A stretch of 64,000 bases of DNA from Lachnospiraceae bacterium (GTDB lineage Bacteria > Bacillota > Clostridia > Lachnospirales > Lachnospiraceae), in assembly GCA_017627275.1 (NCBI GenBank), contig JAGAHC010000056.1:1-64000 (forward strand), written 5' to 3'. The translations under genes and the position numbers were made by a program. The first letter of the stretch is position 1; each line of letters opens with the position of its first letter. The notes below the pieces were generated by a model. It searched no databases. It was not told where the DNA came from and was given only the letters and a program-made list of their open reading frames with translations. Shown piece by piece: positions 35,094 to 44,609 of this stretch.

Positions 35094-37275
35094 GAAGACC
35101 ATGACGTTTATACAGAAGCAGAAAAGCATCAGCAGAAGAAGACTGGTCCTCTGGGTACTGTCCTGCCTGTACTTCTTTACGGCACACATTCTCGGGACCC
35201 TGATGATTCTTGTGGCAAACAGACCCGGCACCAACCCGGAGAGAATGCGCAAAAGCATGCTGGATGCATTCTCCACCTATCTCGGGACAAGGTATCCGAT
35301 CTGGTTCTTTGTGATCATCATTGCGGCGGTGCTCGGGATCCAGGGCTTTGCCTATCTGTATGATCAGCGGAAGGTGGATTTCTACGAGAACCAGCCGATC
35401 GCCAGAAAAGACCGCTTCTTTACGATCTATATCAACGGGATCCTGATCTATGTGCTTCCGTGTCTGGTTTCCCTGGCACTGGCAATCATCATCCTGATGG
35501 TCAACGGGTTCTTTAACATGGCGCTCCTTGCGGACATCCTGTACGGCGCGATCCGTGTCTTCATCCTGTTTCTGGGGATCTACCATGTGTCGATGATCGC
35601 GTCCTTCTTAACGGGAAACGTGGTAATGGCCGGGATGATGACGGCCTTCCTCCTGCTGGTCGAGCCGGTCACGAGACTCCTGCTGGAGGCGCTTCGGTCG
35701 ACCTTTTTCAAAACATATTTTGCGGACACCTTTGCCTTTGATATTATGCTCAACCCGGTCTACAACTATATCATCCCCGGCCAGTGGGGAAGCAGCTTTT
35801 TCTCAAGGGTGATCTACGAAAACAGACCGGGAGAGCTGCTTGCGCACGTGGCGTCCATGAGAATGGGAAGAGACATCGTGGCGCTTGTCGTCATCGCTGC
35901 AACGCTTTTTATCGCCTACCTCCTGTATCAGAAACGACGGAATGAAATGTCTTCGGTCGCCATCGCGTTCGAAGGGATCAAACCGGTTCTGAAACTTGTG
36001 GTCGGCGTGCTGGGAGCGCTTTGCTGCGGGATGATCATTCGCAGCCTCTTCGGATTCACAGGCGGCGGCGCCACGTGGTTCACGGTCCTGATCATTATTC
36101 TGGCGGGCATTGTCATCTGCTGCTTTGCGGAAGTCATTTATGATATGAACATTCACGCGATGTTCCGGCATGCCTGGCATATCCCGGTCGTGGTCGGACT
36201 GTCGCTCTTCCTTTTCTTTGTGTTCCGGCTGGACCTTTTCGGTTACGACAGAAAGGTGCCGGACGCATCGGACATCCAGAGCGGCGCGCTGGTTTTGCAT
36301 AATATCAACAACAACGTTTATGATGAAAATCTGGACTACATAGAGCCGATCGACTTCGCGCAGAAATACATGTTCCTGGAGGATGCGGAAGCGATCGCCG
36401 AGATCGGCGCCATCGGACAGGAGCAGTATGTCAATACCATGAACGGCCAGACCGAGGGCAATTACCGGTCGAACGGCTGGCAGGGGCTGCTCACATACCG
36501 CCTGAAAGGGGGCTGGGTGATCACAAGAAGGATCGAGATTCCCTACGATGTGGACGAAGCGCTGTTGAACCGGCTGATGGGGACCGAAGAATACAAAGAA
36601 GGCACCATGATGGTCTATCAGGACGAGGCGATCCGTGCGCTGGAGGGCAGTGAAACAGGCATCGTAAAACTGGTCTACACGGACGGGATCCTCGAAAGAG
36701 GGATCCAGGCCGGAAGAACAGAAGAATTGTACAGCCGTTTTGCGGAATGCTACAGGAAAGACCTGGAACAGTTTGATTTTTCGCTCCTCAGGAAGGGATC
36801 GCCCGTCGGCGTCGCGCGTATCGATGTGACGGAGATGAGTACGGATCCGTACGGCGGAGGACAATATGTCTGGCTGCAGTTTCCGGTCTACCGGGAATAC
36901 ACCCATACGCTTAACTTCCTGAAAACGATCGGCGTGGAGCTTCCGACCGACAATGCGCTTCGCGCGGAAGAAGTTATGGACGCGCGCGTCGAGTGGCATG
37001 AGGAGATCGCAGATGAAGACGGAAACGTAAACTATGCATACCGTGTCGTCAGCTATTCCGATAAAGAAATGATAGAGCAATTCCTGGAAAAGGTCAGACC
37101 GCACGACCTGTTAGATGCCTGGTCGGGCGAGGAATCGGCGGACGAATACAGTGTGAGCTTTACGATCAATACGGCGCCGGAGGGCTACAGCGGAGAACGC
37201 AGCGGCTCTATCCGCAGAGAAGATCTGCCGGCGGGAGTGTTAAAGGATCTGGAGAATGCCGTACCGATGCAGTAA
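35065..37275 (+). CDS. ABC-2-like exporter permease with large extracytoplasmic C-terminal domain
   Basis: A 736-residue membrane protein; start ATG preceded by GGAGGTGG. The first about 400 residues hold about ten TM helices, including YPIWFFVIIIAAVLGIQGFAY, and the motif YLYDQRKVDFYENQPIARKDRFF-like cytoplasmic block seen in YtrC/D-type permeases. The last about 330 residues are a soluble domain of unknown role containing a NGQTEGNYRSNGWQGLLTYR stretch and several Tyr-rich strands. It forms an exporter with the overlapping ATPase. The long C-terminal domain may sense substrate or envelope state. Confidence 0.8.
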   Translation: MTSKNSSSTEKTMTFIQKQKSISRRRLVLWVLSCLYFFTAHILGTLMILVANRPGTNPERMRKSMLDAFSTYLGTRYPIWFFVIIIAAVLGIQGFAYLYDQRKVDFYENQPIARKDRFFTIYINGILIYVLPCLVSLALAIIILMVNGFFNMALLADILYGAIRVFILFLGIYHVSMIASFLTGNVVMAGMMTAFLLLVEPVTRLLLEALRSTFFKTYFADTFAFDIMLNPVYNYIIPGQWGSSFFSRVIYENRPGELLAHVASMRMGRDIVALVVIAATLFIAYLLYQKRRNEMSSVAIAFEGIKPVLKLVVGVLGALCCGMIIRSLFGFTGGGATWFTVLIIILAGIVICCFAEVIYDMNIHAMFRHAWHIPVVVGLSLFLFFVFRLDLFGYDRKVPDASDIQSGALVLHNINNNVYDENLDYIEPIDFAQKYMFLEDAEAIAEIGAIGQEQYVNTMNGQTEGNYRSNGWQGLLTYRLKGGWVITRRIEIPYDVDEALLNRLMGTEEYKEGTMMVYQDEAIRALEGSETGIVKLVYTDGILERGIQAGRTEELYSRFAECYRKDLEQFDFSLLRKGSPVGVARIDVTEMSTDPYGGGQYVWLQFPVYREYTHTLNFLKTIGVELPTDNALRAEEVMDARVEWHEEIADEDGNVNYAYRVVSYSDKEMIEQFLEKVRPHDLLDAWSGEESADEYSVSFTINTAPEGYSGERSGSIRREDLPAGVLKDLENAVPMQ

Positions 37276-37317
37276 CGACGGGATCCGGCAGATGAGATTC
37301 AACAAACGGAGGACAAC

Positions 37318-39825
37318 ATGAAAACAAACGGAAAAAGATGGATAGCGCTCTTTCTTGCCCTTGTCATGATCGTGGGCATGACGGCCTGCGGAAAGAAGGA
37401 GAAAGAGAATCAGGAAAACGCTTCCGCGCCCGGCGGGCAGGATGCCGCCGCGAATGCGGAGGAGATGAAGCAGTACGTTTACAAGGAGGAAAAGCTTTCA
37501 CTGCCGGAGGACGTCAATCCGGAAACCATCAGTGAAATGCATAAGGTGGGAGACAGCATCTACGTTTCCGGCATGAGCTACGGCGAACGTCCTCTCTATG
37601 CGGTCTACCGTCTGGCAGAAGACGGACAGCTGCAGGACAGCAGCGAGATCGCGTTAAAGGAGAACGAAGACATCGGCCGTGTCTGCTTTGACGAAGACGG
37701 AAACCTCTATGGGATCAGGACCCGCTATGCGTGGGAAGTGATGGACGAAGAAGTCATCGGCGAGGAAGAAATGGGAGACGAGGCGGAATCCATGGAACAG
37801 GCAGTTCCGGTGGAAACGCCGCAAGAAGCGGACCCCGATACAGTGACGGAAGAAGAACCGGAGACGGAAGAAGCAGAAACGGAAGAAACAGAAGCATCGG
37901 CGGAAGAACTCATCGCGGATGAAGAGATGGGATTCAGCTCGGATGAGGCCTTCCTCGTGAAATACACGCCGGACGGAACGGAACAGTACGCGGTCAAATT
38001 AAACGGCGATGAAAACGGCGCAGAAGGCGGTTCCTACTGGTATGCCAACGGCATCCATTACACACCGGACGGTATCGTCGTCTCTTCCTATGAAGATATT
38101 CGGATCTATGATCCGGAGACGGGAGAAGAAAAGAACAAGGTCACGATGCCGGACAATCTCACGGCGGACTATGTCATTCAGACCAAGGACGGGAAGATCG
38201 TGATCGGCGGCTATAACTACAACCAGGCGGCCGAGACCGGAAACTTTGTTTTCAAGGAACTGGATACGACGACCGGAAAACTGGACAAGGACATTACGCT
38301 GACAAGCGGAATGGCCTGGCGTTACAATTTCTTCCCGGGCGCAAACAAGGATCTGATCATGACGGATGATTCCGGAATCTATGAAGCCGATCTCGGCGGG
38401 GAACCGGTAAAACTGATGGACTTTGTGGCATCTGACGTTCTGGCGGACGGATTCATGTCGCTGGTCCCTGTCGGAGAAGGAAAGTTCCTTACGATGGGAT
38501 CGAACCCGGAGACGGGAGAAAGACAGTTGTTTACCTACACCAAGGTGGATCCTTCGACCATCAAGGATAAGATCCCGCTCACCATGGCGTGCTATTATCT
38601 GGGGTGGCGTACCAAGAACATGGTCGTCGACTTCAATAAATCAAATGACACCTACCGCATCAATATCGTCGATTACTCGATCTATGATTCGGAGGCCGAT
38701 TATAATGCCGGCATGACGCGTTTCAATGCGGACATTGCTTCCGGCAATATCCCGGACCTGCTGGAACTGAGCACCAACATGCCGGTCGACTCGTATATGT
38801 CGAAAGGCCTGTTCGAGGACCTTGCCCCCTATATGGAAAAGGACGCGGAGCTCTCCGGAAACAAGTACCTGACGAATGTATTTGATGCCTTTAACCCGGA
38901 GGGCAAGATGTACCAGATCATTCCTTCCTTCTCGGTCACGACCCTGGTCGGCAAGAGCTCGATCTTCGGAAAGGAACCCGGCATCACCGTGGCAGAGCTG
39001 GAGAAACTCAGATCGGAATTCAACATCGATTACAAGTATCTGATGGGTCCTTCCAACAGGGAGATGGCGTTCTATCTGCTGCTGGTTTACGGAAACAACA
39101 GCTTCGTCGACTGGAAGAGCGGAAAGTGCGACTTTGACAACGAAGAGTTCATCAACCTCCTTGACTTCATCGGCCGCTTCCCGAAGGAACTGAACGAGAG
39201 CGACTGGGAAGAAGATACGCAGAGCTTCTACAGAAACGGCAGATCGCTGGTCGAGAATGCCTACTTCTCCGGTTATCAGGATTACACGATGGACCGTTAC
39301 GGAACCTTCGGCGAGGAGATCACCTTCGTGGGCTACCCCAACGGCGGGAAGGAAGACTACAGCGGATCGCTCATCAACAGCTACCGCCGCTTCGCGATGG
39401 GCTCCACGTCAGCCAACAAGGAAGGCGCATGGGAGTTCCTCCGCACCTATCTGACAAAGGACTACCAGGACAAGGTGGCGGAGCAGGAAGGTAACTTCCC
39501 CGTGCTGGAGTCCGCCCTGGAGGAACTGGAAAAGAAGGCGCAGGAAAAACCGTATTATACGGATGAAGACGGCAAGAAAGTGGAATATGATAACACCTGG
39601 TGGGTCGACGGACAGGAGATCAAGATCGAACCCTTAAGCAAAGAAGAAGCCGCCGCCTTTACGGGCTACCTGAAGAGCCTTACGCATGCGATGTCCTTTG
39701 ACGAAAACATCATGAACATCATCCAGGAGGAAATGGGACCGGTACTGGAGGGACAGAAACCCGCATCAGAAGCGGCAAGGATCATCCAGTCCAGGGTCAG
39801 CATCTATATCAACGAGAATTCATGA
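37318..39825 (+). CDS. Large lipoprotein: propeller-like domain fused to an ABC solute-binding domain
   Basis: An 835-residue lipoprotein. The signal peptide ends in GMTAC (Cys24). Residues 45-420 carry beta-propeller-like repeats (DEDGNLYGI, TPDGIVVSSYEDIRIYD, TKDGKIVIGGYN), interrupted at about 140-205 by a very acidic Glu-rich insert. Residues 425-835 match the family 1 extracellular solute-binding fold (MVVDFNKSNDTYRINIVDY, RFNADIASGNIPDLLEL, GKMYQIIPSFSVTTLVG). Ribosome site ACGGAGGAC. It precedes two MalF/MalG-type permeases, overlapping the first by four bases. The ligand is unknown. Confidence 0.82.
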   Translation: MKTNGKRWIALFLALVMIVGMTACGKKEKENQENASAPGGQDAAANAEEMKQYVYKEEKLSLPEDVNPETISEMHKVGDSIYVSGMSYGERPLYAVYRLAEDGQLQDSSEIALKENEDIGRVCFDEDGNLYGIRTRYAWEVMDEEVIGEEEMGDEAESMEQAVPVETPQEADPDTVTEEEPETEEAETEETEASAEELIADEEMGFSSDEAFLVKYTPDGTEQYAVKLNGDENGAEGGSYWYANGIHYTPDGIVVSSYEDIRIYDPETGEEKNKVTMPDNLTADYVIQTKDGKIVIGGYNYNQAAETGNFVFKELDTTTGKLDKDITLTSGMAWRYNFFPGANKDLIMTDDSGIYEADLGGEPVKLMDFVASDVLADGFMSLVPVGEGKFLTMGSNPETGERQLFTYTKVDPSTIKDKIPLTMACYYLGWRTKNMVVDFNKSNDTYRINIVDYSIYDSEADYNAGMTRFNADIASGNIPDLLELSTNMPVDSYMSKGLFEDLAPYMEKDAELSGNKYLTNVFDAFNPEGKMYQIIPSFSVTTLVGKSSIFGKEPGITVAELEKLRSEFNIDYKYLMGPSNREMAFYLLLVYGNNSFVDWKSGKCDFDNEEFINLLDFIGRFPKELNESDWEEDTQSFYRNGRSLVENAYFSGYQDYTMDRYGTFGEEITFVGYPNGGKEDYSGSLINSYRRFAMGSTSANKEGAWEFLRTYLTKDYQDKVAEQEGNFPVLESALEELEKKAQEKPYYTDEDGKKVEYDNTWWVDGQEIKIEPLSKEEAAAFTGYLKSLTHAMSFDENIMNIIQEEMGPVLEGQKPASEAARIIQSRVSIYINENS

Positions 39826-40748
39826 AGCAGCTTGTGATTCCGTTTCGGAAGACGGAAAAACAAAATAAACCGCATCATGCGGACAAACGGACCGGAAAAC
39901 AGCGGGCCATCAGCTGGGGGTTTTTAGCCCCCAGCGTGGCCGGTGTTTTTCTGTTTTTTGTTGCTCCGTTTTTTGTCGTCATCTATTATTCTCTGATCAA
40001 CAATGTGGTCCGGCGGGAGTTCGTCGGGCTTTCCAACTTTATCAGGACCATCGAGAACAATGCCTTTAAGCTGGCGGCCGTGAACACGATGAAGTTTTCG
40101 CTGATCGCGGTGCCGCTTGCGGTCGTGCTATCCCTTCTTCTTGCCATCGTCCTGATGAGCCGGATCCCCATGAAGAGTACCTTCCGGAGTTTCTTCCTGT
40201 CGCCTTTGATGGTGCCGGTCGCTTCGGTCGTTCTCATCTGGCAGATCCTGTTCAACTACAACGGGTTAGTGAATGACATCGTCGCAGTGTTCGGCGTGGA
40301 TAAGATCGACTGGTTAAAGAGTCCGCACGCGCAGGTGGCGATCATCCTGCTGTTCTTGTGGAAAAACCTGGGATACAACATGATCCTCTTTATGGCGGCG
40401 CTCGCGAGCGTTCCGCAGGATCTGATCGAGGTGGCGAAACTGGAAGGTGCAAACGACTTCCAGATCTTTTATATCGTAAAGCTGCGGTTCATCTCGTCGA
40501 CGATCCTGTTCGTGACGATTATGTCCCTCATCAACTCCTTCAAGGTGTTCCGGGAGATCTATCTGATGACGGGAGATTATCCGTATGATTCGCTGTACAT
40601 GCTGCAGCACTTTATGAACAATACCTTCCAGGCGCTCGATTACCAGCGTCTTTCGGCGGCAGCCATTCTCATGGCGCTGGTGATGATCGTGATCATCGCC
40701 GTGCTGATGAAGACGGAAGACAAGTTTGAGAAAGACATTGAGGAGTAG
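39822..40748 (+). CDS. ABC transporter permease, MalF/UgpA type
   Basis: A 308-residue protein with six TM helices after a basic N terminus, and the cytoplasmic EAA loop IEVAKLEGANDFQIFYIV, where the ATPase docks. Such permeases import sugars or other small solutes with a binding protein. The gene overlaps the lipoprotein gene before it. No MsmX/MalK-type ATPase is encoded in the cluster, so a shared ATPase from elsewhere, or the YtrB-like ATPase, would be needed. Confidence 0.9.
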   Translation: MKQLVIPFRKTEKQNKPHHADKRTGKQRAISWGFLAPSVAGVFLFFVAPFFVVIYYSLINNVVRREFVGLSNFIRTIENNAFKLAAVNTMKFSLIAVPLAVVLSLLLAIVLMSRIPMKSTFRSFFLSPLMVPVASVVLIWQILFNYNGLVNDIVAVFGVDKIDWLKSPHAQVAIILLFLWKNLGYNMILFMAALASVPQDLIEVAKLEGANDFQIFYIVKLRFISSTILFVTIMSLINSFKVFREIYLMTGDYPYDSLYMLQHFMNNTFQALDYQRLSAAAILMALVMIVIIAVLMKTEDKFEKDIEE

Positions 40749-40754
40749 TGCTCT

Positions 40755-41657
40755 TTGAAAAAGAGTTTCAGAAAGTGGTGTAAAGAGAATATCGTTCTGA
40801 TCCTGGGGACGGCCATTGCCCTCTTTTTTGCGGTCCTCTTTCTTCTGCCGATCGTTCTGACCTTCACCAATTCGCTGATGTCCTCTTCGGAGATCGCGGC
40901 CAACTACGGCGCGGTCTTTGCGACCACGGACACCGGCGGGAAGGTGTTCGTGTCCCGGACGGTGACGCTGAAGTTTATCCCGGACATGGTCTCGTTTTCC
41001 CAGTACTTCACGGTCCTCTTAAAGAGCCCGGAGTACCTTTTCAAGTTCTGGAATTCCGTTATCTATGTGGTGCCGATCGTGGTGTTCCAGCTGACGGTGG
41101 CTACGCTTGCGGCCTACGGCTTTTCCCGGTTTACGGGACGCGTCAAGGAGATCATTTTCTTTGCCTACATCATCCTGATGCTGATGCCCTACCAGGTGAC
41201 GCTCGTTCCGAACTTCCTGGTGTCCCGCTTTTTGCACATCGTCGACACGAGATGGGCCATCTGGCTTCCGGGGATCTTTTCGCCGTTTGCAGTGTACCTT
41301 CTGACGAAGTTTATGCGAAGGATCCCGAGCAGCGTGATCGAAGCGGCCCAGATCGACGGCGCGAATGAATGGATGATCTTTTCGAGGATCTGTCTGCCGC
41401 TTTGCAGGGGCGCGATCGGCTCCATCGCGATCCTCGTGTTCATCGATTACTGGAACATGGTGGAACAGCCCCTCATCCTGTTAGCGGATGAGGAGATGCA
41501 TCCGCTGTCGGTGTTCTTATCGAAGATCAATGCCGGCGAGATATCGCTCGCGTTTGCGGTCGCCGTCATCTATATGATCCCGCCGCTTCTGATCTTCCTG
41601 TACGGGGAAGACAATCTGGTGGAAGGCATTTCCTTCCAGGGCGGCGTTAAGAGTTAA
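40755..41657 (+). CDS. ABC transporter permease, MalG/UgpE type
   Basis: A 300-residue partner of the previous permease, starting at TTG with AGGAG nine bases upstream. Six TM helices and the EAA loop IEAAQIDGANEWMIFSRICLP are clear. An extracellular loop of about 50 residues lies between TM1 and TM2. The gene follows its partner by six bases. Confidence 0.9.
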   Translation: MKKSFRKWCKENIVLILGTAIALFFAVLFLLPIVLTFTNSLMSSSEIAANYGAVFATTDTGGKVFVSRTVTLKFIPDMVSFSQYFTVLLKSPEYLFKFWNSVIYVVPIVVFQLTVATLAAYGFSRFTGRVKEIIFFAYIILMLMPYQVTLVPNFLVSRFLHIVDTRWAIWLPGIFSPFAVYLLTKFMRRIPSSVIEAAQIDGANEWMIFSRICLPLCRGAIGSIAILVFIDYWNMVEQPLILLADEEMHPLSVFLSKINAGEISLAFAVAVIYMIPPLLIFLYGEDNLVEGISFQGGVKS

Positions 41658-41673
41658 GGAAAGGGAGAGAGTT

Positions 41674-43209
41674 ATGACACAGAGAAGAAAAGACAGGATC
41701 AAAAACATCGCCATTATTTTTCTGGCCGTGCTTCTTGTTTTAACCCTGTTTTCACAGACCTTCATGAATTACACCCTGCCGGAAGTGGCCACGCAGGCCG
41801 TGCAGCCCGGGCAGATTTCTCCGAAGGTCAGGGGGACCGGAACGGTAGAGGCGGACGATCCGTACAACATCATGGTGGAGGAAACAAGAAAGATCTCCTC
41901 TGTTGCCGTGAAGGTCGGAGACAAGGTGAAGAAGGATGCTGTCATCTATTATCTGGAGGACAAGCAGTCCAAAGAACTGGAGGATGCGGAAAAGACGCTG
42001 GACGAAATGGAGACCGCCTATGAGAAGGGCCTCTTCTCCGGGACGCTTTCGGACAGCGTGATCACAAGACTCCGCAACGGCATGAATGACACGGCGGACG
42101 GCTACCAGTACCGGCTTCGTCTTCTGCAGGAGCAGTATAAGGCGGCGGAAGACGCGGTCCTGAATCTGCAGATCGCGGACGCGGCGCTCGCGCTCCAGCA
42201 GCAGGTGCTCACGTCTAATCAGGCCTGGACCGACGCGGAAAGACAGTATGACTCTCTGACCCCCAATTATTCGATCGCGGATCTCGAGAAGGAACTGGCC
42301 AATCCCGATACCAGCTCCGACAGAAAAGCGGAGATCCAGAGCATGATCGCAAACTACAATCAGGACATCAGTCAGTGGAATAACGAGACCGCACAGGTCG
42401 ACCAGCACTTTGCGGCAGAGCAGGCGGGGATCGCCTATCAGCAGGCCTTCGCCGACTACCAGCAGGCGCTGGCGGGTTTCCAGCTGACGACGGCGGAAAA
42501 GGAGAAGGCGGACAAACTCGCGGAACTTCTTCTGGAGATCGACCTGGTCTCCCAGCAGGAGCAGATGGCGAAGCAGCGGCAGAAGATCGAAGACTTAAAG
42601 AAAAAGGCGGTCGGCGCGACGGTCATTTCCCCTGTGGAAGGAACCGTTACCTCGCTTGCCTTAACGGCCGGAGAGGAGACGGATCCGGAGAGCCCCGCCG
42701 CGGTCATTCAGGTGGACGGGAAACCCATGTCGACCCACTTCTCCGTGACGACCGAACAGGCGAAGAACCTGAAGGTGGGGGACGCGGCAGAGGCACAGAA
42801 TGCCTGGTTCTACACCGACTTCAAGGCGACGCTTTCCGCCATCAAGCCCGATTCGTCGGATCCCGCGGGACACAAGCAGCTTTACTTTACCATCCAGTCT
42901 CCCGAGGTCCAGGCAGGCCAGTCCGTTTCCCTGCAGATCGGGGAAGCCGCAAAGCAATATGAGATGACGGTGCCTAATTCCGCCATCCGGGAAGATAACA
43001 ACGGGAAGTTCGTTCTGCTTCTGCAGAGCAAGTCGTCTCCCCTCGGCAACCGATATAAAGCACAGCGCGCAGACGTTCAGGTCATTGCGCAGGACGATAA
43101 GATCACGGCCATCAGCGGCGCCTTTGACAGCTGGTCCTATGTGATCACCACCACGACCGCACCCGTCAAGGCGGGAGATCAGGTGAGACTGTCGAACGAG
43201 AACACGTAA
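41674..43209 (+). CDS. HlyD/RND-type membrane-fusion adaptor
   Basis: A 511-residue protein with one N-terminal TM helix (about 10-30), a split biotinyl-lipoyl-like hairpin (VAVKVGDKVKKDAVIYYLED and VISPVEGTVTSLALTAGEE), a long coiled coil between them (about 100-310, Gln/Ala-rich), and beta-barrel domains at the C terminus. This is the layout of HlyD/MacA-like periplasmic adaptors, which in Gram-positive bacteria work with MacB-type exporters. The next gene carries a MacB-like extracellular domain, fitting that idea. Confidence 0.85.
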   Translation: MTQRRKDRIKNIAIIFLAVLLVLTLFSQTFMNYTLPEVATQAVQPGQISPKVRGTGTVEADDPYNIMVEETRKISSVAVKVGDKVKKDAVIYYLEDKQSKELEDAEKTLDEMETAYEKGLFSGTLSDSVITRLRNGMNDTADGYQYRLRLLQEQYKAAEDAVLNLQIADAALALQQQVLTSNQAWTDAERQYDSLTPNYSIADLEKELANPDTSSDRKAEIQSMIANYNQDISQWNNETAQVDQHFAAEQAGIAYQQAFADYQQALAGFQLTTAEKEKADKLAELLLEIDLVSQQEQMAKQRQKIEDLKKKAVGATVISPVEGTVTSLALTAGEETDPESPAAVIQVDGKPMSTHFSVTTEQAKNLKVGDAAEAQNAWFYTDFKATLSAIKPDSSDPAGHKQLYFTIQSPEVQAGQSVSLQIGEAAKQYEMTVPNSAIREDNNGKFVLLLQSKSSPLGNRYKAQRADVQVIAQDDKITAISGAFDSWSYVITTTTAPVKAGDQVRLSNENT

Positions 43210-43215
43210 GGCTCT

Positions 43216-44547
43216 ATGAGATTTGTTACCGGTTTTTTCAACAGAGTAAAACTTCATAGAAAGCAGCTTGTGCTTGCCGGTATTCTTCTGCTCATTTTTC
43301 TTCTGGCGGAAGGCTATACCCGTCATGCCGTGAAGAATCTTCCGGACCAGAACGAGGCAGTGCGGTGGTCGGAAGACGGAGACGCGGCACAGATCAGCGT
43401 CTTTCTGACGCAGGATGAGAGCTTTACGACAGAGTCGGTCAGACAGGTGCGCTACAACATCGACAACGCACTGCGGGATGCCTCGGTCACCAGAGATCTG
43501 TCGAAACCTTCCAGCAGACTGTACGCAGACTGTTACAGTGCGCTCGGCGTCATGACGGTGAATACGGACACCAAGAGCGTGAAGACGACGACCATCGGTG
43601 TCGGCGGAGACTTCTTCCTGTTTCATCCGCTGACGCTCGTGGAGGGAAGCTACTTTTCCGGATCCGATCTGATGCAGGACCTCGTTATCGTGGATGAGGA
43701 TCTGGCATGGCAGCTTTTCGGCAGCAATAACATCGTCGGAAAAACCGTGACCCTGGGAGACGTGCCGCATACCATCGTCGGCGTAGCGAAGAAGGAGAAG
43801 GGAAAACTCCTCGAGGCCTCCGGGGGGACGGGAAGCATCCTGTATACTTCCTTTGATTCGCTGGTGCAGTACGGGACGGTGACGGGCGCCGGCGTCTTTG
43901 GCGGAACGAGCGCCGTCGGCAAGTACGAGAATGCCGGAGAAGGCACCGGGAGCTATGCGGACGTCGGCTGGGCTTCCAGCGTCAGCGGCAAGACGCCGAT
44001 GAGCGGCATCAACTGTTATGAGATCGTGATGCCGAACATCGTCCGGCACTTTGCGCTGAATCTCGTGAAGGAAAAGGCGGGCTTCCAGGAAGAGAGATCC
44101 GAATTTATCGAGAACTCCGCACGGTTTTCTCCGGAGTCGCTGTTCCGGATCCTGACCGGCTCCTACAAACGCAGCATGCGGTTAAATGCCATTCACTATC
44201 CCTACTGGGAGAATGAAGCAAGAGGCTGGGAAGACATCCTTGCGCGGGTGTTTCTGATCCGCGTCCTTTGTCTGCTTTTGCTCGTCTTGCTTGTCGTCTT
44301 CGTCATCGTGCAGGCATACCGCCACAAGAAGTGGACGGCGGGAAGCATCGCACGGACACTGGCCGATAAGAAGTACGACTGGGAAGTAAAGAGACGTGAA
44401 AAGCGTGTGGAGAAGGTGCGCGAAGCGCGGGCGGACAAACGATCGAGAGTACAGGCAGACCTGCTTAGAAAAAGAAAAAAGGCGCAGACTGATACGCAGG
44501 ATGCTTCGACCGTAACGGACGGCATCCGGATCGTGGAATGGGAATGA
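43216..44547 (+). CDS. MacB-like extracellular domain protein without FtsX domain
   Basis: A 443-residue protein. TM helix at about 17-34, then an extracellular domain whose pattern HPLTLVEGSYFSGSD, LAWQLFGSNNIVGKTVTLGD and HTIVGVAKKE matches the MacB periplasmic core of ABC exporters, then a single TM helix (about 353-375) and a basic cytoplasmic tail of about 65 residues rich in Arg and Lys. The three C-terminal TM helices of an FtsX domain are missing. It ends the operon, six bases after the HlyD-like gene. Function unknown; it may be a co-receptor or scaffold for the adaptor. Confidence 0.75.
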   Translation: MRFVTGFFNRVKLHRKQLVLAGILLLIFLLAEGYTRHAVKNLPDQNEAVRWSEDGDAAQISVFLTQDESFTTESVRQVRYNIDNALRDASVTRDLSKPSSRLYADCYSALGVMTVNTDTKSVKTTTIGVGGDFFLFHPLTLVEGSYFSGSDLMQDLVIVDEDLAWQLFGSNNIVGKTVTLGDVPHTIVGVAKKEKGKLLEASGGTGSILYTSFDSLVQYGTVTGAGVFGGTSAVGKYENAGEGTGSYADVGWASSVSGKTPMSGINCYEIVMPNIVRHFALNLVKEKAGFQEERSEFIENSARFSPESLFRILTGSYKRSMRLNAIHYPYWENEARGWEDILARVFLIRVLCLLLLVLLVVFVIVQAYRHKKWTAGSIARTLADKKYDWEVKRREKRVEKVREARADKRSRVQADLLRKRKKAQTDTQDASTVTDGIRIVEWE

Positions 44548-44573
44548 CGCCCCCTTTCTCCGGGCGTCTTTTT
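44546..44573 (+). terminator. Terminator at the end of the gntR-ABC operon
   Basis: GACGCCC / GGGCGTC stem with nine-base loop and five T, overlapping the stop codon of the last gene. Good rho-independent terminator. Confidence 0.88.
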
Positions 44574-44574
44574 C

Positions 44575-44603
44575 TTGACTGTTAGCTGGTGGAAAGATAT
44601 CGT
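44575..44603 (+). promoter_or_regulatory. Possible promoter of lepA-hemW
   Basis: TTGACT at 44575-44580, 17-base spacer, TATCGT at 44598-44603. The -10 is poor and lies only six bases before the ATG, so the transcript would have almost no leader. Confidence 0.35.
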
Positions 44604-44609
44604 AGTAAC

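Noticed and set aside
35803..37104. 433-codon minus-strand open frame opposite the ABC permease
   Set aside because: Antisense shadow caused by GC-rich codon bias; no family motifs and no promoter or ribosome site.
42661..44049. 462-codon minus-strand open frame opposite the HlyD and MacB-like genes
   Set aside because: It spans two plus-strand genes and their junction, which a real gene would hardly do, and no recognisable domain was found.
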